Source of the DNA: Athripsodes cinereus
Lineage: Eukaryota; Arthropoda; Insecta; Trichoptera; Leptoceridae
Direction: 5' to 3'
NCBI GenBank assembly: GCA_947579605.1
Contig: OX388328.1
Coordinates: 8,783,684 to 8,847,683 of the forward strand
Length of the DNA stretch: 64,000 nucleotides
In this document: piece by piece, positions 1-10,989 of the stretch
How positions within the stretch are numbered: the first letter of the stretch is position 1
How the letters are laid out: each line of letters starts with the position of its first letter
The notes under the pieces: generated by a model
What the model was told of the DNA's origin: nothing
Databases searched by the model: none
The model's input: only the letters and a program-made list of their open reading frames with translations
Program-made: the position numbers and the translations under genes

Positions 1-565
1 CAACACGATACCACTGTTTTACCATCATCTGAACAATATCGTCAACCTAGCTTTTTTGGGGTCTTCCTAAGCTTCTTTGTCCTCCCACAGCCTCCATTCA
101 TGAATTCTGGAAGTCCACCACAATGGACGTACGTCCGTTTATTCTTTTTATGGTTTCTCAGTATTAAACTCGAATGCTCCCTAAACACCCTTGTGGTGAG
201 AAATAAAATACTTCTTTTATGTATCTGGTACGTTCTTCCAATATGAATTCTTTTACTAGTTTGTCTTTTTTTCTTACCAATACGTTGAATAACGAGTGTA
301 TCTTCGGTGGTGCTATGAAACATTTTACGTACATTTATCAAGATTTTAAAGAAAAAAAAAATTGTTTTACTGGATGACATTTTCTATGTGTCTGATTAAC
401 TATGTGCGGAAGGTGTCTTAGAAATTCTATAGAATATTGAATTTCTAGCCATGATTTGAAGAACTTCACAATATAATTTTTTAAGGACATATAAATTTTA
501 TTTACATATTTATTATTAAATGTACATCGATAACAATACAATTCAAGATGTAACAAGACTTTATT
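1..565. other. AT-rich stretch, no confident gene
   Basis: A 112-codon lysine-rich reading frame runs on the minus strand (380 to 42), but it has no motif I recognise and its N-terminal half is homopolymer-derived (FFFF, KKKR). It could be a decayed transposon end. No splice signals or conserved domain are visible. Confidence 0.4.
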
Positions 566-646
566 TTTGGAACATCTGTCTTTTACAGGACACTCGTAAT
601 TTATGTTAGAGAGTGGGAGACCAATTCTTTGCTGGGTGTTTCACAG
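566..646 (-). repeat. SINE-1 fragment, 5' part
   Basis: Read on the minus strand this matches the 5' portion of the SINE-1 family: a block that would read GAGTGGGAGACCAATTCTTT on the plus strand and the CTTTTACAGGACACTCG block. The 3' half is missing. Confidence 0.6.
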
Positions 647-1054
647 AATTTCATAGATCCACCGACGGTATGAATAAATAAACAAAAGAAATATTAAGTA
701 CAACACGTTTACAAATTTAAATACATCCGACATTCTAAAATAGAAAAAATCGACACAAAAACGTTATATTTAGCAGTTTGACGCAAACGTGTAATAGGTA
801 CACATTTTTTTTACAAATTCAATCATTGTGTTGTATCACACGTCTCTGACGTGATTGCCCCGCCTTCTATGCAATTTGTAGTAACAACACATTATTATTT
901 ATTTATACACAATCAGGTGATTTGTATCGTCATTCATTTTGCTATCGTATAATATATTATAATGATGTCTTTTATTCGTCTACTTGGCATCAGACTTGCT
1001 ATTCAAAACGTACTAATGCCATTATTTTATTTCTTATTTCGTTCGAGGGACAAT

Positions 1055-1162
1055 TGAGGCGGTAGCTAGAACAAAAACCCATTGACACGTTTTTTTTCAG
1101 AGATAAGGTAATTATTTCTCCCGAGTTTCGTGTCAATGGGTTTTTGACTTAACTACCGCCTA
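1055..1162. repeat. hairpin MITE
   Basis: Two arms of about 33 bp face each other: GGCGGTAGCTAG near 1058, followed by AAAACCCATTGACACG, and the reverse complement from about 1129 to 1160. About 40 bp separates them. There is no coding capacity. This is a short non-autonomous DNA transposon or a simple fold-back element. Confidence 0.65.
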
Positions 1163-2011
1163 TGGCCATTCAAATTTTTAATTGACATAATGTATTTATT
1201 CGTTCCGCTAATATCACTATAAATTTTATATTGTTTTGTTAACAGTGTTATATATGATTATGTGCAAAAAGAATAAAGTTAATAATACCATATTTATTTA
1301 CTTATTCATGGCATATACGGCTTACGCCATTTTACAATCAACATGAAAATGAAAATTATATAGTCTTCTATAATTACAAAAATATAATCAATCAATAAAA
1401 AAAATAAGCAAACACAACTAGGTACCTACATTAGTACTCTATCAACAAAATACATATAGGCATACATTTATAATTAGCTCGGGCACATGGTATTTATTTA
1501 TTTCAATTTTTTACAGGATACATACAGTTGATACAAAAAATACAATGGTCTATTACATATTTAGCAATAAGCAAACCAGTGAAGATCCCTATATTACCCT
1601 CATGTGCTCTATAAAACATACATAACTAAACATAACAGATAAAATCAACAACTAAACATGCAGTTACTCTTGCCCTGAGGATGCCGCAAGGCGAAACCGC
1701 TCGGCAAAATGCATATTAGTAGTTAATTATCTACGCATAAATTAATTAAATATTTATCACAGCAAAAACTATCAGTGTTTTTGTATACAATTTAATTTTT
1801 TTTATGAAAATGAACATTCACAATATTAACGCACAAGCCTTAGATTTAATCAAAACTTCTTTTGTTCGTTTGAAGTACCTATAGATTTTAATTTCGTTTG
1901 TTGGGATTTTAGTTTCAATGACAGTTGCACATGTCTTAACTCCGTTGAAATTTGTTTTTTCTGTGTATTTTTTAAATAAAGAATATAAACGTTCGATTTA
2001 TACAATACAAT
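1163..2011. other. AT-rich spacer with LINE-tail debris
   Basis: Near 1289-1330 a minus-strand LINE 3' tail is visible (TTATTTA run, then GGCTTACGCC). A similar tail lies on the plus strand at 5520-5575 and at 44625-44662. The stretch 1500-1740 looks repetitive but is unassigned. No gene is seen. Confidence 0.45.
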
Positions 2012-2234
2012 CTCTATCTATCTATCTATCTATACCATCACGGCATATCCCACAAGTGGGGTAGCCAGCAGACCAGCTGCATATGATAAACATGCATGCT
2101 GTCCTCTTCGTGCCAACATACAATCAAGACATTCAGGATGGGTGGCAAACCTCAACGCTGAATTTAAGATGTAAAATGTCTTAATTTTTTCGAACACCTG
2201 CCTTTTACAGGACTCGAAAACTTACGAGAAAAAG
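2012..2234 (-). repeat. SINE-1 copy with target-site duplication
   Basis: This is a near-complete minus-strand copy. Its 3' microsatellite tail is at the left (CTATCTATCTATC on the plus strand), followed by CCATCACGGCATATCCCACA, the hairpin that ends the element. TACAATACAAT occurs at 2001-2011 and again at 2235-2245, an 11-bp target-site duplication bounding the element. I see no clear pol III A/B boxes. Confidence 0.8.
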
Positions 2235-2245
2235 TACAATACAAT

Positions 2246-2864
2246 ACAAAACTTACAATACAATATTTATATTTTAATAATGTTTGTTTTTTTGTGCAAT
2301 AAAGGTTTTTATTATTTTATTATAATTATTATTAACTGGTCGTATAACGTAAATAGTCTTTAATAAGATACAATTGAAAACTTCAAACATACCTATTGTG
2401 ATACGCAATTTTGGGTCATGTGTCCTTGCGCTAGCAACACGATCAATTTATTTTCATATTTATTTTTAGTTAAATATGTATCCACAATCACAGACTCAAT
2501 GAAAGCTTTACGATTTCTCATAGACAATAATGTTACTGTTCAATGTTCATTGACAATTTTGATTGGTCGAGAATAAGAAAATTGAAATAAACGTTGACAC
2601 TTTATTTTAAATTTTTCTTTTATCTTGTTTTCATATTTATTTATATACACCAATAATTTATTTATCCATACCATTGCGTCATTCTCCACAAGTGGAGTAG
2701 TCATTGAACTAACAAACGTAACACGTTTTCATTCAAGACCACAAAAAAGAATAAATGAGAATCATTGTAACAATTTATTTCACGTAAATTTATTTATTTA
2801 TTATCAATTTATTTATTACACTCTGTTCTTTCTTTGTTGTATTTATAATATTGCCTTATATCCG
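2246..2864. other. AT-rich spacer, nothing recognised
   Basis: Low-complexity AT-rich DNA with TTTATTTATT runs near 2790-2815. No ORF with recognisable content, RNA gene or element boundary is visible. Confidence 0.4.
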
Positions 2865-3262
2865 CCTTATTTTGGAGGGCAAGGTAGAGGGGAGACGGGG
2901 AGTTGGCAGAAAGCAAATGTCTTGGTTGCGCAACATTAGAGAGTGGACCGAAATCCGGACAGTGGATGACCTGTTCAGAGCAGCACAGAGGCCTGAGTCA
3001 ACAACACACTTTCGTCTCACGTTCCCGCTCCGTTAGCGTTCGGGTGCAGACGATGTTGCAAGCAAGTGTTAATTTCGTTGCTAAGATACACAATAGTTAC
3101 GAAAATTAACACTTTGGCGCACCATCGTCTGCACCCGAACGCTAGCGGAGCGGGAACGTGACGCGATAGTGTGTTGTTGACTCAGGACTCAGGACAGGGA
3201 GGTTTTCGCCGGAGAGATCGCCAACGTCGGGGGGACCTGACATGGCACAGAAAGAAGAAGAT
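2865..3262 (+). pseudogene. LINE-B 3' end (RT C-terminus), split by a MITE
   Basis: The plus strand encodes the C-terminal tail typical of arthropod LINE polyproteins: GRRGVGRKQMSWLRNIREW, then a TVDDLFRAAQ block. After the MITE at 2993-3185 it resumes with an IANV-like segment, a stop, and a GGCACAGAAAGAAGAAG tail. Only the extreme 3' end is present, as expected of 5'-truncated LINEs. Similar tails lie at 31070-31180 (+) and 13965-14150 (-). Confidence 0.65.
2993..3185. mobile_element. palindromic MITE inside LINE-B
   Basis: CTGAGTCAACAACACACT at 2993 is mirrored at 3168-3185, and the arms continue inward for about 80 bp (for example GCGTTCGGGTGCAGACGATG on the left). Almost the whole element is a fold-back palindrome. 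It interrupts the LINE-B tail, so it is younger than that LINE copy. Confidence 0.75.
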
Positions 3263-3716
3263 TGGACAATACTTTCCTTTACTTTTCTTTATTTTGTCTT
3301 ATTTTAATCTATTTCTTTTTTTCATATTTTAATATAATGATCTTTGAAAAATCGTTTTATTGTCAGTAATAATATCTTGGTATTAATATTATAATTATCA
3401 ATAACTGATTAACTTAATGCCGATGATAATTATTAAAAAAAATACACGAACATAAAGGCTATAATTACGTGCCACTGAGGGTCACCAGTTTGTTCTTTAC
3501 ATTTTGAAATAATATAGTTATTCAAAATAACGTATTATTGGATTTTAAAGATCAAAACTATCAAATTAAGTACTTTCTAAGTATAAACATCACCCTTAAG
3601 GCACAAGACTCGCTGTAATTATTAGCATAGCGTAGGCTCAATACAAAAATTAATTCTAGAATTTCGGTGATTTTGAGTTGTGTAATCCCGATGATTGCCT
3701 TTGATAATATTAATAA
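3263..3716. other. AT-rich spacer
   Basis: Nothing recognised. The ORFs here are short and overlap on both strands without motif content. Confidence 0.4.
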
Positions 3717-3878
3717 TCTCAAGGACGACCGTGTTTTGAGTAAGAGAAATCGACGTGCGTGCATGAGAAATTGTATGACTGTGGAGGAGGCGAAAGAAGT
3801 ATGTAAGGACAGATCTAATTGGCGTTACGTTCTCTCTGCCTACCCCACTTGGGATACGGCGTGAGGGAATAGATAGAT
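3717..3878 (+). pseudogene. LINE-A 3' fragment with microsatellite tail
   Basis: The translation contains VLSKRNRRACMRNCMTVEEA and ends in LSAYP, matching the C-terminus encoded on the minus strand at 22383-22784. It is followed by CTACCCCACTTGGGATACGG, then CGTGAGGG and a TAGATAGATA tail. This is the 3' end of an RTE-like LINE and is the copy most like the SINE-1 3' end. Confidence 0.7.
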
Positions 3879-3912
3879 AATAAGCTAGATAGTTTTTTTT
3901 AAATGCACCGTT

Positions 3913-4167
3913 TTGTGGAAAAATCACCGCAAGGGTCAATTCAAGAATCATTACACCACCAATAATAGGGTATTTAACCTTGACTTGAACACCTCCACAC
4001 TCTCCAGAGTTCGCAAATCAAAACGGATCATCCACGCAGAAGGCACGATCAACATAGTTAGCCAGGCCCCCGTACGCGACATAACAATTCTATTAACAGA
4101 ATCTGTGTTAGCAGACCAGATTGATTCTAACCTTTCTGTTGCTTCCTCAGAAATAGAGAATATATGA
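3913..4167 (+). CDS. unassigned 84-codon ORF, possible exon
   Basis: An open frame ends in a TGA at 4165-4167 and stays open upstream to about 3898. Base composition is less AT-rich than its flanks. The translation is balanced and protein-like, with a TLSRVRKSKRIIHAEGTI segment followed by SQAPVRDITILLTESVLA, and lacks the low-complexity character of the random ORFs nearby. I recognise no family. A polypyrimidine run (TTTTTTTT) lies just before the frame, but I cannot place a clean AG acceptor. It may be a terminal exon, a retrocopy fragment or a transposon piece. Confidence 0.3.
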   Translation: MWKNHRKGQFKNHYTTNNRVFNLDLNTSTLSRVRKSKRIIHAEGTINIVSQAPVRDITILLTESVLADQIDSNLSVASSEIENI

Positions 4168-4526
4168 GTAATTTCTAGAAATAACTATGATTGTATCTTT
4201 TTTATGTTTATTTCGTAAAACCCCGTATTATTTGTTAATGAAACAATAATTTTTATAATTTTACCATGAACTTTTATTTTAGTTACCCAGGCTTCGACAA
4301 AGACATAGGTAGAGTCGAATTTATGTAAGAGTGCCCCGCTCATAGGTAAATGATTACTAACACATCCTTCGCAGCCAATCACAGTGATCCTACTCGGTTA
4401 CTAATACAATCACGTGTTCCGTAATACACTAATCACCTGTGACTGTGTGCGTAGCGGTGCTAGGGCACTTTAAAAAAAATCTAGCTCTAACTGAAATAAG
4501 AGTTCTAAGTAAAACTCTACAAATTA

Positions 4527-4700
4527 TTGCTTCATTTACAAATAATTATGGATTAAGAGGCTTCCTTGTACTGCAATCAAAGTGTTTCAATAATAATACA
4601 TATTATTAACTAATATCCTTCTGAGTGTACCTAGTTAATGTCATGATTCATCCATTATCTCAAAACTATTCATTTTGAGATGTCTAGTAATAGTATGGAG
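4527..4700 (+). repeat. unnamed dispersed repeat, copy 1
   Basis: This stretch matches 45930-46115 in the same orientation (shared blocks AAGAGGCTTCCTT, AAAGTGTTTCAATAAT, ATCCTTCTGAGTGTA and CTCAAAACTATT). The two copies differ by several indels. The element type is unknown. Confidence 0.6.
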
Positions 4701-5078
4701 TCCAAGATAATATTACATAATATATCTTATAATAAATCTAGGTGTAATGACTGCGGTATATCTATATTAGCCAGACTTCCTAGGAAGAAGGAAGTGCATT
4801 CTATATACTGTATAATACAGTATTACATAACCTTGATGTTTATTGGTAAAATGCAAAAACATGATGAGACACTTTGTAAACAACCATATTATGATCAAAA
4901 TACAAAATAATGTATTAAAAATTATTTTTACACGTGCATTTATACTTTTACAATGCTCCTCAAATGTGAGATATTAAAAATAAAACAAATTTTATTTAAA
5001 TTTTGTATTACATTCACGCATATGTCTAAGTAATGACGTATACAAAATTAGTTTTAGAAATTATTTTTTTTATATTTA

Positions 5079-5495
5079 TCTATACTAATATTATAAAATA
5101 ATATATAAGTGATTGTGGTCTGCTTTTGTTTGATTGTTTTTTTTTCTCTCTCTCATTCTTTTGTTTACATTAATATGTGTATGCTGTGGACACACTTAAT
5201 TGGGGGGTTGGCCTGGCCGAATCAATGTATGTTGTTTTTATTTTTTTGTGTGTATTTTGTCAACTTTCTGTTTGTGTCTCTGATTAATAAATAAATAAAT
5301 TAATTAAGAGGAAAAATTTGATTGTCTGCATTGAATAGGCTCCAAAACTACTGAACCGATTTGAAAAATTCTTTCACTGTTGGGAAGCTACACTATCCCC
5401 GGGTGACATAGCAGGCTATATTATATTTTCAAAAAAGTTAGGGATCCTTACTAAAACTCGAGTCTACCCGTGCAAAGCCGGGGAGGACCGCTAGT
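5079..5495 (+). mobile_element. non-autonomous Helitron with an insertion
   Basis: The left end TCTATACTAATATTATAAA follows an A. The right end is a GC-rich hairpin region (ACCCGTGCAAAGCCGGGG) followed by CTAGT. Both are hallmarks of lepidopteran non-autonomous Helitrons, as is the internal motif AACTACTGAACCGATTTGAA. About 210 bp between roughly 5098 and 5307 does not belong and ends in AATAAATAAATAAATTAATT, so it is probably a LINE 3' end inserted near the left terminus. No Rep/helicase sequence is present. Confidence 0.75.
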
Positions 5496-5682
5496 CTACT
5501 TATAAAAAACCGCCGTAAAAGGCGTAAGCTGTGTACTCGTATTTGGTTCATAAATAATAAATAAATATAAATTGGAAGGCCAGGGCAAAATGAAGAATAA
5601 CTTTTCTCAAATTGTCCTGGGTCTGGGTGTTACGTGTTTAGTGCATTGTTATCGCGTTAGTACCCTTAATACAAGATGCGTA

Positions 5683-5880
5683 TATTAGTTGAGTTCGTCG
5701 ATAGCCTGGAGGTAGAGTCTCGGCCTCATGATCAAGGGGTTCGTGGTTCGATTCCAGATGCCGGCAAACTCCCCTTTCACGACACAAGCTTTTAGCTTAT
5801 TGTGAAAGGTGTATAAGGTTGTATTTGGGTTTATAACAAAACCCAGATATATCTTTAAAAAAGAATTTGGACTAGCCCGA
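5683..5880 (+). repeat. tRNA-derived SINE (SINE-2), near complete
   Basis: A tRNA-like head carries an A-box-like TAGCCTGGAGGTAGAGTC and a perfect B box GGTTCGATTCC near 5745-5755. It is followed by a body with CACGACACAAGC and a conserved 3' hairpin (TTGGGTTTATAACAAAACCC) before a short A-rich tail. It lacks a plausible complete cloverleaf, so it is a SINE and not a tRNA gene. Other copies: 57915-58100 (-), tails at 24613-25070 and 56664-56755, and a diverged copy at 17575-17715. Confidence 0.75.
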
Positions 5881-5925
5881 TCTGTGTTAATATACAAAAT
5901 GTCTTCTCTGCGTCATATTTTTTTT

Positions 5926-6185
5926 TATTTCACTAATAAATTACAAACTTTATACATACTTTCATTGATGCTGCCCAACTAGGTATATCCTGTACTAGGG
6001 CAAACATCTCACAAACATATCATTCATATAGAAACATATACACAATTACAAAAAGCATTTATCTCCCATATTTACACAATCACATTCATAGCAAGAAAAC
6101 ACTGCTGCAAACCGTCCATACATGAAACAACACACAAACCATTTCTCTATACAAAACAAGAAAAAAAAACAACATATCCCTCAAC
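5926..6185 (-). repeat. LINE-G 3' UTR, minus strand
   Basis: This is the reverse complement of the LINE-G tail at 32600-32820 (ACTAATAAATTACAAA, GCTGCCCAACTAGGTATA, GGGCAAACATCTCACAAA). It is 3' end only, from a severely 5'-truncated insertion. Confidence 0.7.
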
Positions 6186-7494
6186 CATGTTGCCTAATCT
6201 AAATCGGTAACTGGTCAAATTTGTAACTGTAAGATGCCGACCATAATGTAAAATTAGAAACGAACGGCGGTTTTTAAAAACTGTCTTTTTCATGACCCTG
6301 AAAAATCAGCATCTTTAAAAAATCATGCTAAGGATTTGTAAATCGTCAAAATGGCGGATTTTGTTCATTTGGATTACAAAGGGTAGTTTAGCTAGCAACA
6401 ATAATCAGTTTGACAGAATATCCGAAATATTTGCATTGCTAATAAATAAAAAAAAAACAAAGAATGTCGACAATTATAATGATATTTATATAAAAACCGG
6501 TAATGAGCTCCATCGCCGAATATAATATGTAAATTAAACTATATCTTGTCTTGTGATGATCTATTTAATTAATGTTCGACTAACCTTCCTTCACTATACT
6601 GACGTAGGCCGCATGTAATTTTGATTGTTGCATGTCCATCTTAATTGTAACGCTAAAAAGCAGTGATTCTAAAATGTTTTTATCAATGACTTATAATTTA
6701 TACTTACTTATCAATACGACCCTTTCCCAATATTATTTTGTTCAAATTTTATAAATACTGCTTGTCTCTGTATTTTACTTTAGATTTTACTAATCGCCTG
6801 ATGATGGAATCGAGAGTCTCCGAATACTAGTAAGTGAAGTTAATAAAGTCACTTGAAAGTTAACTAAATACCCTATGTTTTCAATTCATTTTGACAAAGA
6901 CTTCACGGTAGGTCGACAAAATCATCCAAAATAAATTTGTGTACGAACACGTCACACAGTTTAAGAACTATAGAATCTCTCAGTTGTGATTAGATGCATA
7001 TTATCATAGTTATAATATGTCTATTATGAAGTAACAAAGATTCTACCAAGTTATTCTATCATTTAGAACACTACCTATGTATATTATACAAAGAAATATA
7101 CAGCAATCATCGCATGACAGGATTCATTAAAATCAAAATGAATATACTATAATATTACAACATGTTTATTAACAAAACACGTCATTATTTTTACCGTAAT
7201 ATAGGACACAAGAGATTGTGCTAGAATCCTGAAAGATTTTGGGAGTTTGTCTGGTGTTCCTTCCTTCGTTCCTGCCTACTTCATTAGGGATTATACGTGA
7301 GAAGTTTGATACAAAAGTGAAGTTAATCATATTTTTGATCAGATCATGAAATACAGCATAGAGTCAAGAGCCGACACCGCCAGAACAAAAAGCCTTCTTA
7401 GAACCACTAAGATGAAAACTCTACAATCCACCGCAGGTGTAACTATTCGTGACAGAATAAGGAATTCAGAAATACATAAGAAGAATTTGTAATG
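6186..7494. other. AT-rich spacer, nothing recognised
   Basis: No domain, RNA gene or element boundary is seen. CGCCTGATGATGGAATCGAGA near 6793 resembles the recurring '(T)GATGATGG...CGAAAC' motif of some transposon ends but stands alone. Confidence 0.4.
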
Positions 7495-7715
7495 TCGAAG
7501 ATGTTGGATGGGGAAGAGCAAGAAGACGCTTTAGGAGAGATCATGTGGGAGGGCAAGTTCGGATCGAGTGGTGAGAATAGCAGCAGACAAACGCATGACA
7601 GGAAACAGACCTCTAGGAAGACCACCCAAACGATGGAGGGATAGCTGAGCATCCACCTCCCAGGAGCAGGCTCCGAAAACCACAGGACACAGTACTAACC
7701 GAAGCAGAAGAAGAA
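7495..7715 (+). pseudogene. LINE 3' remnant (RT C-terminus)
   Basis: A frame reading NRPLGRPPKRWRD matches the G-R-P-x-x-R-W motif near the C-terminus of many insect LINE polyproteins, followed by a GAAGCAGAAGAAGAAA tail. Upstream, similarity is too eroded to follow. Confidence 0.5.
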
Positions 7716-8624
7716 AATATTTTTGATTTAAAACCACTCTAGATTAATCATTCCAGTTAATTCTACTCACCGATAGTTAAACTATTTGAATAGGAATTAA
7801 CTAGGTAGGATGTATGTTGTATATGATACATAGGTATACATAATTATGTGAACTTCCTTTAGGAGTGCAGCACGACACAGAGTTTCGACGCTTATGAATC
7901 GACTCAAGGCTTGGTTAAAAGCGCTCTTTAAACCCGGCCAACATTCCCAATTCCTCGGCCTCATACAACTATCAAAAATTTCTTCTAGTCAAAATAGTGC
8001 ACTAAATGATTCTATGGAAAAAAAGTTTGAGATCTGCTGATAAAGACAAATAAATAAAAGACAATGACACAAATAAAAAATAAATGCAGATAAATAATAA
8101 ATGTTGTGTTTAAAATTAACATCAATTAACATTTAATAAATTATAGCTTAATCAGATAATAACAATTGTAACAGATTGCAGCATTTGTAGAGAATGAGTA
8201 GGAAGATACTCTCATCATTTTATTGTTCGAATTCTTCCGAACAACCTTAATATTTATTGTAAAACAGTCTATATTCAAAACTTGAGTTGAGAAAATATTT
8301 TTTTCTAAATTATTATTCGAACTGACGCAAACTTAAGGAGGGTTGTGAAAAAATATATTATACAACAAAATTGTTGTTCCACAGGTTATACGTCATATAA
8401 TCAAGATAGTCCTTGATTTAAATTCACACAATGCGAAATGGCAACATGTTGCTAACAGACATATATACATGTACACATATGAACATATAGTTATAATTAT
8501 TTATAGGTGTATTAAGGTAGCATAACACACAGTTGATAGATATACAACATTACTAGACTAGAGAGGGCGTTAAGCAACAATGTTGCACGTGATTTGTCTA
8601 TTTTTTTTATTTCATAACTGGGGC

Positions 8625-8885
8625 TGTAGAAGGCGCTGTCAGCAAGATGGAGCGACCCAATTTAGGAGGCCACACAGAGCTCACTGCAAGAGCCCTTGTA
8701 GAAGGAGTTGAGTACCACTAGCAAGATGGAGCGACCAAATTAGGGAGGCCACATAGAGCTCACTGCATGGAGCCCTGCACATGGCGGAGGATCCCCAAAG
8801 GTAGAGACATATGGTCTACAGAACGAGGTATGATGGTCACGATCCTCAGAACTGAGGGACAAACGGAGATGATGATGATGAATAG
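8625..8885 (+). repeat. LINE 3' remnant with internal duplication
   Basis: AGCAAGATGGAGCGACC and the following GGAGGCCACA.AGAGCTCACT block occur twice, about 80 bp apart. The segment ends GGTCACGATCCTCAGAACTG, then GGGACAAACGG and a GATGATGATGATGA tail, a tail style seen on other LINEs here (35835). Confidence 0.45.
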
Positions 8886-9264
8886 CTTGAGTAGGATAGC
8901 TTGTATGTTATAATATGTTTCAAACAATGTTTTTGTGTTAGCTATTGCTGCTTGTGCGATACCTAAATAATTGACTTAACTGCGTGGTACATGTTTGTGG
9001 ATGACAGCTGAGTTATGAACGACTTGTTTTTATTTTTGTAAACCATATTTATAGTTTATGGTTTATATTTAGTATTTATGTTATGAATTTTTTGACACAA
9101 TTGAATGTCGGGAACTGGATTTCTTACTTACTAGAAGTGTAGATGTCAAACATATTTTGAACTTACTCTCTTAACCAATCGACGTTAAGTCGATTCATAA
9201 GCGTCGAAACTCTGTGTTGTACACTCCTTAAGGAAGTTTACATATGTATGTGTATTATATACAA

Positions 9265-9542
9265 CAGGGGTCGGCAACCTTTTAGCTGTAGTGTGCCAAG
9301 ACACTCTACCAATATGATTCAGGGTGCCGCCTTAATTCTAAATTATATAATGGGGTTCTAGAGGAGAAGAATTTTATACCAAATTTATCTTTTAAACATA
9401 TTTATTAAAAAAATAACATAAAATTCTAACATAAATTAATTTTTTTTAATGCGAACCTTGTCCCTGATTACTTTGTAGAGTGCCATTCAGAACCTCATCG
9501 CGTGCCAAGCCTGGCACGCGTACCATAGGTTGCCGACGCCTG
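9265..9542. mobile_element. hAT-type MITE with exact 8-bp TSD
   Basis: Terminal inverted repeats CAGGGGTCGGCAACCT / AGGTTGCCGACGCCTG are bounded by ATATACAA at 9257-9264 and 9543-9550. An 8-bp duplication with CAGGGGTCGGCAACC-type ends is diagnostic of hAT elements. It is 278 bp, non-coding, and sits inside the right arm of the 7741-9628 element. Confidence 0.85.
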
Positions 9543-9628
9543 ATATACAACATACCTACCTAGTTAATACTTATTCAAATAGGTTGACTATGGATGAGTG
9601 TGATCAATTGGAATGATTAACCTGGAGA

Positions 9629-10253
9629 AGTTCAAAATATGTTTGATATTAATTTATAGTTGTTGTCTGTTTTGTGCTTTTTACCAATAAATAAAATAAA
9701 ATAAAAATTACCACAAAAAATCACGTTTAAGACACTTAACATGTTCAGTTAAGCGATGAGACATGTCACTCATCCAGAATGTTTTATTTTTGTTGGCATA
9801 GAGAGGACATTGGCAACATCACTTGTGGGAAATTGTGATTATACAAATAGATAGAACATCATTTTTATGTTTGAATTACGATTGAGATTTTTTGACTTGA
9901 TACATTGTTGCATAACGAGCTCTCACTAGTTCAACACAACATATTATTATATTTATTTGTAAAGAACAACATGCATTCACTCGGTGTTATTTTTTATTTT
10001 AATTTAAATGCAAGGTCGTATTTTTAATCAGTAAATATGTATTTATAAAATATAACAATTAATTTTATTGTATTTGGTGTATGATTAATTTTGTAACGAC
10101 TAGTACAATGTACCCGGTGATTATAAAAAAAAATAACTTACGATAAGTTATTAAATAACATGAAAATTGTGAAAAAACAGTGATGGTTATTAACCGACGA
10201 CTCCTCTACAGACGAATATCCCAATTCAAATTCTTAAACATACAGACAAACCG
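9629..10253. other. AT-rich spacer, nothing recognised
   Basis: Contains an AATAAATAAAATAAAATAAA tail near 9687, probably a LINE 3' end. No gene is seen. Confidence 0.4.
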
Positions 10254-10985
10254 ATGATCAAATCGGCGACAAAACTAAAGATAGACCAAATTAACGTAGA
10301 AGGATTGACCCGAGCAAAGGCAGAGATTTTGGGAAAGATGATGGAGCAGGTGGAAGTCTTGACCATCCAGGAGAACCACATCCCAGAAGAGAAAACACGC
10401 AAGCATGATACCTGGCTTTGTCCTAATACAGTGGTTCTTAACCTTTTTGGGGGTACCGAACCCCACCAGTTACATATGCATTCACCGAACCCCTCCTAAT
10501 TTGAAAAATAAAATTAGTTTTTACATATTCAAAACATGGTACCTATATATCTAGGTGTACAAAATAAAAAAATAAAAACAAAGATCAAAACATTAAATTT
10601 TAATGGTTAAATCAAAACATGAAACATATTAATTAATATTTACTTCAAATCAGCGTGACTTCTGCTGTTGCCTTTCAGAAATTCGCAGCTTTACCTTGGC
10701 AAGTGCCACTCTCATGTCATTTTCACAACAAACTGGCAACATTGTTTTTCAAACTTAAATGGCGGTTTGAAGGAATAGTCAGAGTATTTTTTTCTTTTCC
10801 CAACTCACAAAACTATCTTGCCTTTAAAATGATTTTCACCGAACCCCCAAGACTGACTCACCGAACCCCTGGGGTTCGATCGAACCCAGGTTAAGAACCA
10901 CCGTCCTAATACATTACAAAGGTCACAGAAAACACGGAATAGCTAAATTCGTATAGCCAAAACCTCAGAAGCGGTGTAGTGACTT
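10254..10985 (+). pseudogene. LINE endonuclease remnant, split by a hAT MITE
   Basis: The frame from 10254 reads INVEGLTRAKAEILGKMMEQ, then a VLTIQE.HIPEE segment: the start of an apurinic-type LINE endonuclease (N-V-E/D-G-L and I-Q-E/T-H motifs, the second carrying the metal-binding glutamate). The frame is broken by the MITE at 10429-10903. After it, with the TSD counted once, the same domain resumes (HYKGHRKHGIAKFV) and meets a TAG. About 80 codons survive; no RT domain follows. Confidence 0.65.
10429..10903. mobile_element. hAT-type MITE with exact 8-bp TSD
   Basis: The ends are CAGTGGTTCTTAACCT and its near-perfect inverse AGGTTAAGAACCACCG. TCCTAATA flanks it at 10421-10428 and 10904-10911. 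CAGTGGTTCTTAACC is a classic hAT (Charlie-like) terminus. The element is 475 bp with no transposase and cuts a LINE endonuclease frame, so it is younger than that LINE. Confidence 0.88.
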
Positions 10986-10989
10986 TCTG

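Larger units (their letters stand above)
7741..9628. mobile_element. element with about 170-bp inverted ends
   Basis: The left end (7741-7910: ATTAATCATTCCAGTTAATT ... ATTAACTAGGTAGG ... GAGTTTCGACGCTTATGAAT) reappears inverted at 9180-9628, where it is split by a hAT MITE. A third end copy lies at 15840-16115. No transposase is recognised between the ends; the interior holds AT-rich DNA plus LINE debris. It may be one non-autonomous transposon or two opposed insertions of a shorter repeat. Confidence 0.45.

Noticed and set aside
5697..5765. tRNA gene
   Set aside because: Good A/B boxes but no complete cloverleaf, a SINE body and tail follow, and copies occur elsewhere in the window. The same applies at 15968, 29496 (minus) and 39425 (minus).
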